Made by a program: the position numbers and the translations under genes
Notes under the pieces: model-generated
What the model was told of the DNA's origin: nothing
The model's database searches: none
Seen by the model: the letters and a program-made list of their open reading frames with translations, nothing else
Shown: one piece after another, positions 1 to 5,909 of the stretch
Position numbering within the stretch: the first letter of the stretch is position 1
Layout: each line of letters begins with the position of its first letter
From: CAG-103 sp045112425
GTDB lineage: Bacteria > Bacillota > Clostridia > Oscillospirales > Oscillospiraceae
Direction of reading: 5' to 3'
Assembly: GCA_045112425.1 (NCBI GenBank)
Contig: JBGUHV010000051.1
Coordinates: 1 to 12,683 of the forward strand
DNA: 12,683 nt

Positions 1-317
1 CCGGGCAGGTGGCGGTCGTGTTCCGCTGCTCGTCAGCGCTGGCGGAGACGCTGAGTCTGCGCCTCGCCGAGGCAGAGGTCGTCTTCCGCTCCTACAGCGG
101 GCTGCGCGTGCCGAAGAAGGCCGTGCACGTCGAGGACGGCAAGACGGTGGTCTACACCGTGAGCGCCGGGCAGATGGAGCGCAAGCTCGTCGACATTCTC
201 TATACCGGCGAGGACTTCTATCTCGTGGAGGCCGGAAGCGAGGGCGGCAGCCTCCGCGCCGGCAACGAGCTGATCGTTTCGGGCAAGAATCTCAAGGACG
301 GCAACGTCGTGAATTAA
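1..317 (+). CDS. HlyD-like efflux adaptor (membrane fusion) protein, C-terminal fragment
   Basis: The 3' end of a gene that begins before the window; the reading frame starts at base 3 and ends at TAA 315-317. The visible ~105 residues contain a beta-rich stretch around SGLRVPKKAVHVEDGKTVVY, then VSAGQMERKLVDILYTGEDF, and near the end RAGNELIVSGKNL. This is the usual look of the last beta-barrel and membrane-proximal part of HlyD/RND-type periplasmic adaptor proteins, where the 'LR(V/I)P..A(V/L)' and 'G.E(V/L)IV.G...L.DG' patterns recur. In Gram-positive bacteria such adaptors work with ABC-type exporters or have unknown partners. The N-terminal anchor and coiled-coil hairpin are outside the window, so the family call rests on the tail alone. 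In related genomes, by my recollection, an HlyD-like gene commonly precedes yggS. The stop codon lies inside the left arm of a perfect hairpin (314-350). Confidence 0.65.
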   Translation, partial: GQVAVVFRCSSALAETLSLRLAEAEVVFRSYSGLRVPKKAVHVEDGKTVVYTVSAGQMERKLVDILYTGEDFYLVEAGSEGGSLRAGNELIVSGKNLKDGNVVN

Positions 318-350
318 TCTGTCAAAAAACTTTGTTTTTTGACAGATTAA
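314..350. repeat. Perfect 17-bp hairpin overlapping the upstream stop codon (stem I of composite element copy 1)
   Basis: Bases 314-330 pair without a mismatch with 334-350, leaving a TTT loop (331-333). The left arm includes the TAA stop of the HlyD-like gene. Six A and six T residues lie within the stem, but no T-run follows the 3' arm on either strand, so it is not a textbook intrinsic terminator, although it could still end or stabilise transcripts. It lies at the same relative place as the hairpin at 5673-5711, which also has a TTT loop and also covers the preceding stop codon. Confidence 0.8.
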
Positions 351-509
351 GAGGCTGCACTCCTCGAATCTTTCTTGGTCGAAAGTGCGACTTTCGAGAA
401 AGAAAGATTCGATCCGCGAGCGGTATTTTGCTCCCCGAAACAAGTTCCGGGGGCAAAATGACAGAATGATCTTCGCGGCGTCCGCGCCGCGAACTCTGCG
501 AGGCTTTTT
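314..509 (+). repeat. Composite multi-hairpin intergenic element, copy 1 (upstream of yggS)
   Basis: Between the HlyD-like stop and yggS, four structures follow one another. Stem I is 314-330/334-350. Stem IIa is 13 bp, 364-376/400-412, enclosing IIb, 8 bp, 379-386/390-397 with loop GCG. Stem III is 425-431/453-459, extended inward with a wobble and one mismatch. Stem IV is 9 bp, 472-480/485-493 with loop TCCG. The block TCCGCGAG (413-420) and the tail AACTCTGCGAGGCTTTT (492-508, with one more T) are unpaired or single-arm and match copy 2 exactly. Copy 2 (5673-5873) repeats the architecture with different stem sequences. The tail ends 19 bases before the yggS start, so the element would sit in the 5' leader of yggS, or form the 3' end of the previous transcript. 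It could be a structured RNA, a mobile palindromic repeat, or both. Confidence 0.75.
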
Positions 510-528
510 GGGAAGAAGGAATATCAGA

Positions 529-1233
529 ATGAGCCAGATCACAGATAACGTCGCCGCGGTGCGTGCTCGTGTGGACGCCGCCGCGGTTCAGAGCGGCAGA
601 CGCCCCGAGGACGTGCTGCTCGTGGCGGCGACGAAGATGAACGACGCCGAGCGCGTGCGTGAGGCGGTGCTCGCCGGCGTGGACGCCTGCGGTGAGAACC
701 GCGTGCAGGAGCTGCTGGAAAAGCACCCCGCCGGCGCCTACGAGGGAAAGCCCGTGCATTTCATCGGGCACCTGCAGTCGAACAAGATCCGCCAGATCGT
801 CGGCATCGTGGATTTGATCCAGAGCGTCGACAGCGAGAGCCTGCTGCAGAAGATCGACGCACAGGCCGAAAAGCGCGGACTCGTGCAGGATGTGCTGCTC
901 GAGGTGAACATCGGCGGCGAGGAGGCCAAATCCGGCGTCGCGCCGGGAGATCTTGAGGGGCTTCTGCAGGCGGTCGGCGCGCTCTCCCATGTGCGCGTGC
1001 GCGGCCTGATGGCGATCCCGCCGATTGCGGAAGCGCCGGGTGGAAACCACGATTATTTTTCCGCGATGCATCAGCTTTTTGTTGACATCGGGGCGAAAAA
1101 ATACGATAATGTTTCCATGGACTTTCTGTCCATGGGCATGAGCGACGATTTTGAGGACGCCATCGCCTGCGGCGCCAATATGGTGCGGGTGGGCTCCTCG
1201 ATCTTCGGCGCCAGAAACTACACGCAGAAGTGA
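529..1233 (+). CDS. yggS: YggS/PROSC family pyridoxal-phosphate homeostasis protein
   Basis: A 234-residue single-domain PLP-binding protein of the YggS/YlmE/PROSC family, thought to buffer free pyridoxal 5'-phosphate in the cytosol; no enzymatic activity is established for the family. Seen in the sequence: LLVAATK with the likely PLP lysine at K36, GENRVQE (55-61), HFIGHLQSNK (77-86), LEVNIGGEEAKSG (124-136), RGLMAIPP (158-165) and LSMGMSDDFEDAI (200-212). The final VRVGSSIFG (219-227) is part of the phosphate-binding end of the barrel. Length is normal. The frame stays open upstream to 385, but that stretch is the repeat element; the ATG at 529 has AAGAAGGA 8 bases upstream and begins MSQITDNVAAVRAR, the usual start of the family. 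sepF follows after 12 bases, so the two are probably cotranscribed, as in the ylmE-sepF order of Bacillus. Confidence 0.95.
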   Translation: MSQITDNVAAVRARVDAAAVQSGRRPEDVLLVAATKMNDAERVREAVLAGVDACGENRVQELLEKHPAGAYEGKPVHFIGHLQSNKIRQIVGIVDLIQSVDSESLLQKIDAQAEKRGLVQDVLLEVNIGGEEAKSGVAPGDLEGLLQAVGALSHVRVRGLMAIPPIAEAPGGNHDYFSAMHQLFVDIGAKKYDNVSMDFLSMGMSDDFEDAIACGANMVRVGSSIFGARNYTQK

Positions 1234-1245
1234 GGACGATCAGAC

Positions 1246-1836
1246 ATGTCTTTCTTTGACCGTTTCGGCAAGCTGACCGACGCCTACGGCGATATGGACG
1301 AGGATTACTACGAGCCCGGTATGGACGACGAGCCGCTCTTTGAGCCCGTGGAGGAGGAGCGCCCCGCCCGCCCCGTGCGCCAGAGAGCGCGCAGGGAAAA
1401 GCAGCAGTCCAAGCCCCGCCGTCAGAGCGTGTTCTCCGCTGAGGACGACTACGACGAGGACGAGGCGATTGCCCCGGCTGCTCCCCCGAAGAGCACCGGC
1501 GGCTCCTTCTTCGGCTCGCGGCGCGACAAGGTGGTCGACTTCAAGAACAGCACCGGAAGCACGCGCGAGTTCGTGATCTTCCAGCCGATCCGCTTCGAGG
1601 ACGGCACCGAGATCGCCGACCATATGAAATTCGGCCGGATCGTGCTCATCAACGAAGAGATGATGACGACGGACGAGGCCAGACGCATCACCGACTTTCT
1701 CGCGGGCGCGGCCTATGCGCTCGACGGCAAGCTCCTGCGCGTCGGCTCGCTCAAGGCCGTAGTCTTCACGCCGCACGGCGTGGCGCTGCTCTCCGACCAG
1801 ATGGACGAGCTGGAGAGCAACGTGCTGAAATTCTGA
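1246..1836 (+). CDS. sepF: Cell division protein SepF
   Basis: A 196-residue SepF homologue. SepF binds the C-terminal tail of FtsZ, polymerises into rings or arcs, and tethers FtsZ to the membrane through an N-terminal amphipathic helix, here MSFFDRFGKLTDAYG (1-15). A charged, low-complexity linker follows (about 16-94: acidic, then Arg/Gln/Lys-rich, then acidic again). The globular SepF domain spans about 96-185, with KVVDFKNS, REFVIFQPIRFEDGTEIADH, GRIVLINEEMM and the Gly/Phe-rich end LRVGSLKAVVFTPHGVAL. The start ATG at 1246 is preceded by a modest GAGGA ribosome site just after the yggS stop. The protein is somewhat longer than Bacillus SepF, mostly because of the linker. Position between yggS and divIVA fits the conserved division cluster, although ylmG and ylmH are absent. 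Confidence 0.95.
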   Translation: MSFFDRFGKLTDAYGDMDEDYYEPGMDDEPLFEPVEEERPARPVRQRARREKQQSKPRRQSVFSAEDDYDEDEAIAPAAPPKSTGGSFFGSRRDKVVDFKNSTGSTREFVIFQPIRFEDGTEIADHMKFGRIVLINEEMMTTDEARRITDFLAGAAYALDGKLLRVGSLKAVVFTPHGVALLSDQMDELESNVLKF

Positions 1837-2070
1837 GGAAACACCGAACCCCCGCCCGCACCGTCTTGACGGCGCTTTTCCCGCCTGATTTTGTTTCAAA
1901 ATCTCGAAATACACAAAGTATTCCTTCGATTTTTCACCTTCATCAGGCAAAAAAATCGCTCGCCAATCCGCGTGCGTCCGGAGATTCGCTGCTCCCTCTT
2001 TGGGAGCGTTTATAAAGACAGCATTAAAATTTAAGCATTAGGGATCAAAGATATAAGGAGGGCTCCAACT
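1837..2070. other. 234-base intergenic region between sepF and divIVA with palindromic segment
   Basis: No convincing gene on either strand. It contains an imperfect palindrome bounded by GCCTGAT (1883-1889) and ATCAGGC (1942-1948). Inside are AAAA (1898-1901) against TTTT (1931-1934), CGAA (1905-1908) against TTCG (1925-1928), and ATAC (1909-1912) against GTAT (1918-1921) around loop ACAAA. Further on, GCTCCC (1991-1996) pairs with GGGAGC (2002-2007). The final ~60 bases are AT-rich (TATAAA 2011-2016, TAAAAT 2025-2030) and may hold the divIVA promoter, but no good -35 box is spaced correctly. A strong AAGGAGG (2055-2061) serves divIVA. ylmG/ylmH would normally lie about here. Confidence 0.6.
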
Positions 2071-2796
2071 ATGACGCCGCAGGATATTCGTGACAGAAAC
2101 CTGGAAAAGGCACTCTTCAACGGCTACGACATGGGTGCCGTGGACAGACTGCGCGAGGAATGCGCCGAGGCGCTGGCCGGCCGGGAAAAGGAAGTGGCCA
2201 CGCTCAAGAGCAAGATGAAGGTGCTCGTGGACTCCATCGAGGAGTACCGCGCGACCGAGGATGAAATGCGCCGCACGCTGCTCCAGGCCAAGGCCCGGGC
2301 AGATGAAATCATAGCCGAAGCGCAGGCGAAGGCCGACAAGATGATTGCCGAGGCCGAGCACTACGCCAAGGAAGCCATGGCCGACGCCGACGCTTATTCC
2401 CAGCGCACCATCGGCGGGCTGCAGCAGGCCAAGACCGCCGAGGAGGAGAAGCTCCTCAACGCGCAGACGGCCACCGTTCGCTTTATCGAGGAGATCCGCT
2501 CCCTGTGCATGGGTCAGCTGGATTATCTGGACACCATTGCCGCCGCGCAGCGCGAGAGCTTCCCCGAGGAAGCCTTTGCCGAGCCGGAGGCCGAGACCGT
2601 GGAGGAGGTGGAAGCAGCCGAAGAGGCGATCCCTGTCGTGGAAGTCTCAGCGGCTGACATTGCCTCGGAGGAGGAGCCGCAGCTCGAGGGCCAGTTTGTG
2701 CTCGACGACGCGGCCGCCGAAGAGCCTGTGGAGCTCGTGCCGGACGCGATTCCCGCCGACGACGCGACCCAGATGTTCCACATCACCACGGACTGA
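2071..2796 (+). CDS. divIVA: DivIVA-family coiled-coil polarity/division protein
   Basis: A 241-residue DivIVA/GpsB-type protein. The N-terminal signature MTPQDIRDRNLEKALFNGYDMGAVDRL (stated here in two parts: MTPQDIRDRN at 1-10, LFNGYDMGAVDRL at 15-27) is the membrane-curvature-sensing domain of the family, equivalent to 'TP.DI....F....GY....VD' in Bacillus. Residues about 28-145 are Ala/Glu/Lys-rich heptads forming a long coiled coil, including ADEIIAEAQAKADKMIAEAE. From about 164 the tail becomes acidic and low complexity (Glu/Ala/Pro) and ends DDATQMFHITTD. Family members mark poles or septa by binding negatively curved membrane and recruit partner proteins. AAGGAGG nine bases before ATG 2071 supports the start. 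The acidic tail is longer than in short homologues such as GpsB and may be the recruiting part; that is inference. Confidence 0.9.
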   Translation: MTPQDIRDRNLEKALFNGYDMGAVDRLREECAEALAGREKEVATLKSKMKVLVDSIEEYRATEDEMRRTLLQAKARADEIIAEAQAKADKMIAEAEHYAKEAMADADAYSQRTIGGLQQAKTAEEEKLLNAQTATVRFIEEIRSLCMGQLDYLDTIAAAQRESFPEEAFAEPEAETVEEVEAAEEAIPVVEVSAADIASEEEPQLEGQFVLDDAAAEEPVELVPDAIPADDATQMFHITTD

Positions 2797-2822
2797 CCAC
2801 CCCGACCCAAAACGGAAACGAC

Positions 2823-2862
2823 CAGGGCGGAGGAAACTCCTTCGCCCTGTGCATTGTTTTTT
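2823..2862 (+). terminator. Terminator-like hairpin between divIVA and ileS
   Basis: CAGGGCGGAGGA (2823-2834) pairs with TCCTTCGCCCTG (2838-2849) over 12 bp with one G-U wobble and an AAC loop. Six T residues follow at 2857-2862, seven bases after the stem, so termination may be partial. It could end divIVA transcripts or act as an attenuator for ileS. The 90-base gap is far too short for a complete T-box leader, and I see no T-box specificity sequence like AGGGTGGNACCGCG in it. Confidence 0.55.
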
Positions 2863-2886
2863 CAGACGAGAGAGGAGAACCACCAC

Positions 2887-5679
2887 ATGGCGAAAGACTT
2901 TAACGCAACGATCAATCTGCCGAAAACCGACTTCCCCATGCGTGCGGGCCTGCCGAAGCGCGAGCCCGACATGCTCAAGAAATGGGAAGCGGACGATATC
3001 TATAACGAAGCGCTGAAAAAGAGCGAGGGCAAGCCCAGATTCAACCTGCACGACGGCCCTCCCTTCTCCAACGGCGATATCCACATGGGTCACGCGCTCA
3101 ACAAGGCGCTCAAGGACTTCATCAACCGCAGCTACATGATGCGCGGCTATCAGGTGCCCTACATTCCCGGCTGGGATAACCACGGCATGCCCATCGAGAG
3201 CGCGATCATCAAGGAGCAGCGCCTCAACCACAAGGACATGAGCATCGCGGAGTTCCGCAGCGCCTGCCGCGACTACGCCGAGCACTACATCCAGCGCCAG
3301 ATGGCGGGCTTCCGCCGCATGGGCGTCGTGGGCGACTGGGAGCATCCCTACCGCACGATGGACCCCGGCTTTGAGTCCGAGGAGGTGCGCGTGTTCGGCC
3401 GCATGTACCGCAACGGCCACATCTACAAAGGCCTCAAGCCCGTCTACTGGTGCGTGCACGACGAGACCGCCCTCGCCGAGGCGGAGATCGAGTATCACGA
3501 CGATCCCTGCACGACGGCGTACGTCAAGTTCCCGATGCACGACGATCTCGGCAAGCTGCCCGATTTCGGCAAGAGCGTCTCCTTCCTGATCTGGACGACC
3601 ACGATCTGGACGCTGCCCGGCAACCTCGGCATCATGGTCGGCCCGAACGTGGAGTATTCCTTCGTCGACACCGGCAGGGAAGTGCTCATCGTGGCCACCG
3701 ATCTGATCGAGCGCCTGATGGAGCTCGGCGGCGTGGAGGACTACAAGGTCGTGCACACCTGCGTGGGCACCGATCTCGAGTACATGCTCGCCAAGCACCC
3801 CTTCATGGACAAGACCAGTCTCCTCATGCTCGACGATGAGGTCACCACCGAGGACGGCACCGGCCTCGTGCACACGGCGCCCGGCTTCGGCATGGTCGAC
3901 TATCTCTGCGGCATGCGCTATAAGCTCCCCGTGATCGTTCCCGTGGACGATCAGGGCTGCCACACCGAATACGCCGGCAAGTACGCTGGCATGTTCGTCG
4001 ATGACTCCAACCCCGTGATCCTCAATGACATGAAGGAAAACGGCACTCTCTTTGCCACGCTCGACGTGGTGCACTCCTACCCGCACTGCTGGCGCTGCAA
4101 GAAGCCCATTCTCTTCCGCGCCACGCCGCAGTGGTTCTGCTCCGTCGAGGGCTTCAAGGAGGAGGCCGTCGAGGCCTGCGAGAACGTGCGCTGGCTCCCC
4201 GCCTGGGGCAAGGAGCGCATGGGCTCCATGATCCGCGAGCGCGCCGACTGGTGCATCAGCCGCCAGCGCCGCTGGGGTCTGCCGATCCCCGTGTTCTACT
4301 GCGACGACTGCCACAAGCCCGTCTGCACCGACGAGAGCATCGACGCCGTCGCCAAGCTCTTTGAGAAGGAAGGCTCCAACGCCTGGTTTGACCGCACGGC
4401 GGCCGAGATTCTGCCCGAGGGCTTCACCTGCCCGCACTGCGGCGGCAAGCACTTCACGCAGGAGACCGACACGCTCGACGGCTGGTTCGACTCCGGCTCC
4501 ACCCACATCGCCGCCATGAAGCGTGACCAGGGCTTCTGGCCGAGCAGCATGTACATCGAGGGCGGCGACCAGTATCGCGGCTGGTTCCAGTCCTCCCTGC
4601 TGTGCGCGGTCGGCGCGAGCTACGGCGGCGCCCCGTATCAGGAGTGCCTGACCCACGGCTGGACCGTCGACGGCGAGGGCAAGGCGATGCACAAATCCCT
4701 CGGCAACGGCATGGATCCGAGCGAGATCATCAACGAGTTCGGCGCCGACATGCTCCGCCTCTGGGCCGGCTCCGCCGACTACCACGTCGACGTGCGCTGC
4801 TCCAAGGACATCTTCAAGCAGCTGAGCCAGAACTACCTCAAGTTCCGCAACACCGCGCGCTACTGCCTCGGCAACCTCAACGGCTTCGACCCGAACGCCG
4901 ACATGGTCGCGCCGGAGGATATGCTCGCGCTCGACCGCTGGGCCGTCACGAAGCTGAACGCGCTCATCGAAAAGTGCGCCGAGGCCTACAACGAGTATGA
5001 ATTCCACGTCGTGAGCCATGCGATTAACGATTTCTGCGTGGTGGAGCTCTCCAGCTTCTATCTCGACATCATCAAGGACCGTCTCTACTGCGAGGGCGCG
5101 CACAGTCTCGAGCGCCGCAGCGCGCAGACGGCGCTGTACCTGATCCTCGACACGATGACCAAGGTCTTCGCGCCGATCCTCGCCTTCACCTGCGACGAGA
5201 TCTGGCAGGTCATGCCGCACAAGGACGGCGACGACAAGCGCAACGTCGTGCTCAACGACATGAACGCCCCCTTCACCGCCTACGCCCTCGACGAGGACGC
5301 CATGGCGAAGTGGGATCAGATGATCGCCCTGCGCGACGACGTGAACGTCGTGCTCGAGCGCGCTCGCGCCGACAAGCGCATCGGCAAGGCGCTCGAAGCC
5401 TCCGTCGCGCTGAAGTTTGACGACAGCGCCGCCGACGTCAAGGCCGTCGCCGAGAGCATGAACATGGCGGAGCTGCTGATCGTCTCCAAGTGCATCGTGG
5501 GCGATGTCGCTATGGACGACGCCGTGGTCGCCGCCGGCACGAACGTGCCGGGCGTGACGATTTCCGTCAAGGAAGCCGAGGGCACGAAGTGCCCGCGCTG
5601 CTGGACGATTTCTGAGGAAGCCGATCCCGAGACCGGTCTCTGCCCGCGCTGCGCGCGCGTCGTCGCCGCGCTCAACTGA
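2887..5679 (+). CDS. ileS: Isoleucyl-tRNA synthetase (IleS)
   Basis: A 930-residue class I aminoacyl-tRNA synthetase that charges tRNA-Ile in the cytosol. Seen: PPFSNGDIHMGHALNK with the HIGH motif as HMGH (66-69), and GWDNHGMPIE (95-104). The CP1 editing domain has WTTTIWTLPGN (236-246) and GLVHTAPGFG..DY, where H329 and D338 match the His/Asp pair known to be needed for editing in E. coli IleS. The central WFDSG and GGDQYRGWFQSSLL are also present. The KMSKS loop reads AMHKS (600-604, within GKAMHKSLGN). The C-terminal zinc finger has cysteines 902, 905, 919 and 922. Length and zinc finger fit the bacterial IleS1 type rather than the longer eukaryote-like IleS2. ATG 2887 is chosen over upstream in-frame starts because AGGAG (2873-2877) is nine bases before it and MAKDFNATINLPKTDFPMR is a typical N-terminus. 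lspA follows, as in E. coli. Confidence 0.97.
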   Translation: MAKDFNATINLPKTDFPMRAGLPKREPDMLKKWEADDIYNEALKKSEGKPRFNLHDGPPFSNGDIHMGHALNKALKDFINRSYMMRGYQVPYIPGWDNHGMPIESAIIKEQRLNHKDMSIAEFRSACRDYAEHYIQRQMAGFRRMGVVGDWEHPYRTMDPGFESEEVRVFGRMYRNGHIYKGLKPVYWCVHDETALAEAEIEYHDDPCTTAYVKFPMHDDLGKLPDFGKSVSFLIWTTTIWTLPGNLGIMVGPNVEYSFVDTGREVLIVATDLIERLMELGGVEDYKVVHTCVGTDLEYMLAKHPFMDKTSLLMLDDEVTTEDGTGLVHTAPGFGMVDYLCGMRYKLPVIVPVDDQGCHTEYAGKYAGMFVDDSNPVILNDMKENGTLFATLDVVHSYPHCWRCKKPILFRATPQWFCSVEGFKEEAVEACENVRWLPAWGKERMGSMIRERADWCISRQRRWGLPIPVFYCDDCHKPVCTDESIDAVAKLFEKEGSNAWFDRTAAEILPEGFTCPHCGGKHFTQETDTLDGWFDSGSTHIAAMKRDQGFWPSSMYIEGGDQYRGWFQSSLLCAVGASYGGAPYQECLTHGWTVDGEGKAMHKSLGNGMDPSEIINEFGADMLRLWAGSADYHVDVRCSKDIFKQLSQNYLKFRNTARYCLGNLNGFDPNADMVAPEDMLALDRWAVTKLNALIEKCAEAYNEYEFHVVSHAINDFCVVELSSFYLDIIKDRLYCEGAHSLERRSAQTALYLILDTMTKVFAPILAFTCDEIWQVMPHKDGDDKRNVVLNDMNAPFTAYALDEDAMAKWDQMIALRDDVNVVLERARADKRIGKALEASVALKFDDSAADVKAVAESMNMAELLIVSKCIVGDVAMDDAVVAAGTNVPGVTISVKEAEGTKCPRCWTISEEADPETGLCPRCARVVAALN

Positions 5680-5711
5680 AAGGAACGCGCTTTGCGCATT
5701 CCTTTCAGTTG
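5673..5711. repeat. Hairpin overlapping the ileS stop codon (stem I of composite element copy 2)
   Basis: CAACTGAAAGGAA (5673-5685) pairs perfectly with 5699-5711. After one C/A mismatch, GCGC (5687-5690) pairs with GCGC (5694-5697) around a TTT loop. The arm includes the last IleS codons and the TGA stop (5677-5679). As with the hairpin at 314-350, no T-run follows, so a simple intrinsic terminator is not obvious. Confidence 0.8.
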
Positions 5712-5873
5712 AAGGGGATGCGCTCTGAAAGGGATTTTTGGTCGCAAGCAGAGCTTGCGAAAAGAAAAATCCCTTTCTCCGCGAGAAGTATTTTGCACGC
5801 CGAAACCAGTTCCGGCGGCAAAATGATTTGAATTTCTTCGCGCCTGCGGGCGCGAACTCTGCGAGGCTTTTTT
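5673..5873 (+). repeat. Composite multi-hairpin intergenic element, copy 2 (upstream of lspA)
   Basis: Same order of structures as copy 1 at 314-509. Stem I is 5673-5711. Stem IIa is 13 bp, 5727-5739/5765-5777, enclosing IIb, 8 bp, 5742-5749/5753-5760 with loop AGA. The shared block TCCGCGAG is at 5778-5785. Stem III has ATTTTGC 5790-5796 with GCAAAAT 5818-5824, and inner GCCG 5799-5802 with CGGC 5813-5816. Stem IV is 8 bp, 5837-5844/5849-5856 with loop TGCG. The tail AACTCTGCGAGGCTTTT follows (5855-5871, plus two T). Stem II and IV sequences differ from copy 1, yet stem IIa and IIb lengths are identical (13 and 8 bp), as are the GG between them and the distance from IIa to TCCGCGAG. The tail ends 36 bases before the lspA start. 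No gene lies in the 230-base gap. Confidence 0.75.
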
Positions 5874-5909
5874 CGCAGTTGCTAACTTTCCTATAAAGGG
5901 AGATCAACC

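Noticed and set aside
339..344. Perfect TTGACA that might be a -35 box
   Set aside because: It lies in the right arm of the 17-bp hairpin and no -10-like sequence occurs 16-18 bases downstream.
314..509. Possibility that the multi-hairpin element is a retron or CRISPR-like array
   Set aside because: No reverse transcriptase or cas gene is present, and there are no regularly spaced direct repeats.
385..528. Upstream in-frame extension of yggS
   Set aside because: This part is translated repeat element; the family-typical N-terminus and ribosome site place the start at 529.
5879..5897. TTGCTA and TATAAA before lspA as a promoter
   Set aside because: The spacing is only seven bases, and TATAAA abuts the ribosome site, so a normal sigma-A promoter is unlikely.
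2647..5907. Very long open frame (over 1000 codons) on the minus strand opposite ileS
   Set aside because: It is antisense to an unmistakable ileS. Its product is a His/Val/Ala/Arg/Leu-rich sequence with no recognisable domain, typical of a mirror frame in GC-rich codons, and it runs through the structured gap at 5680-5907.
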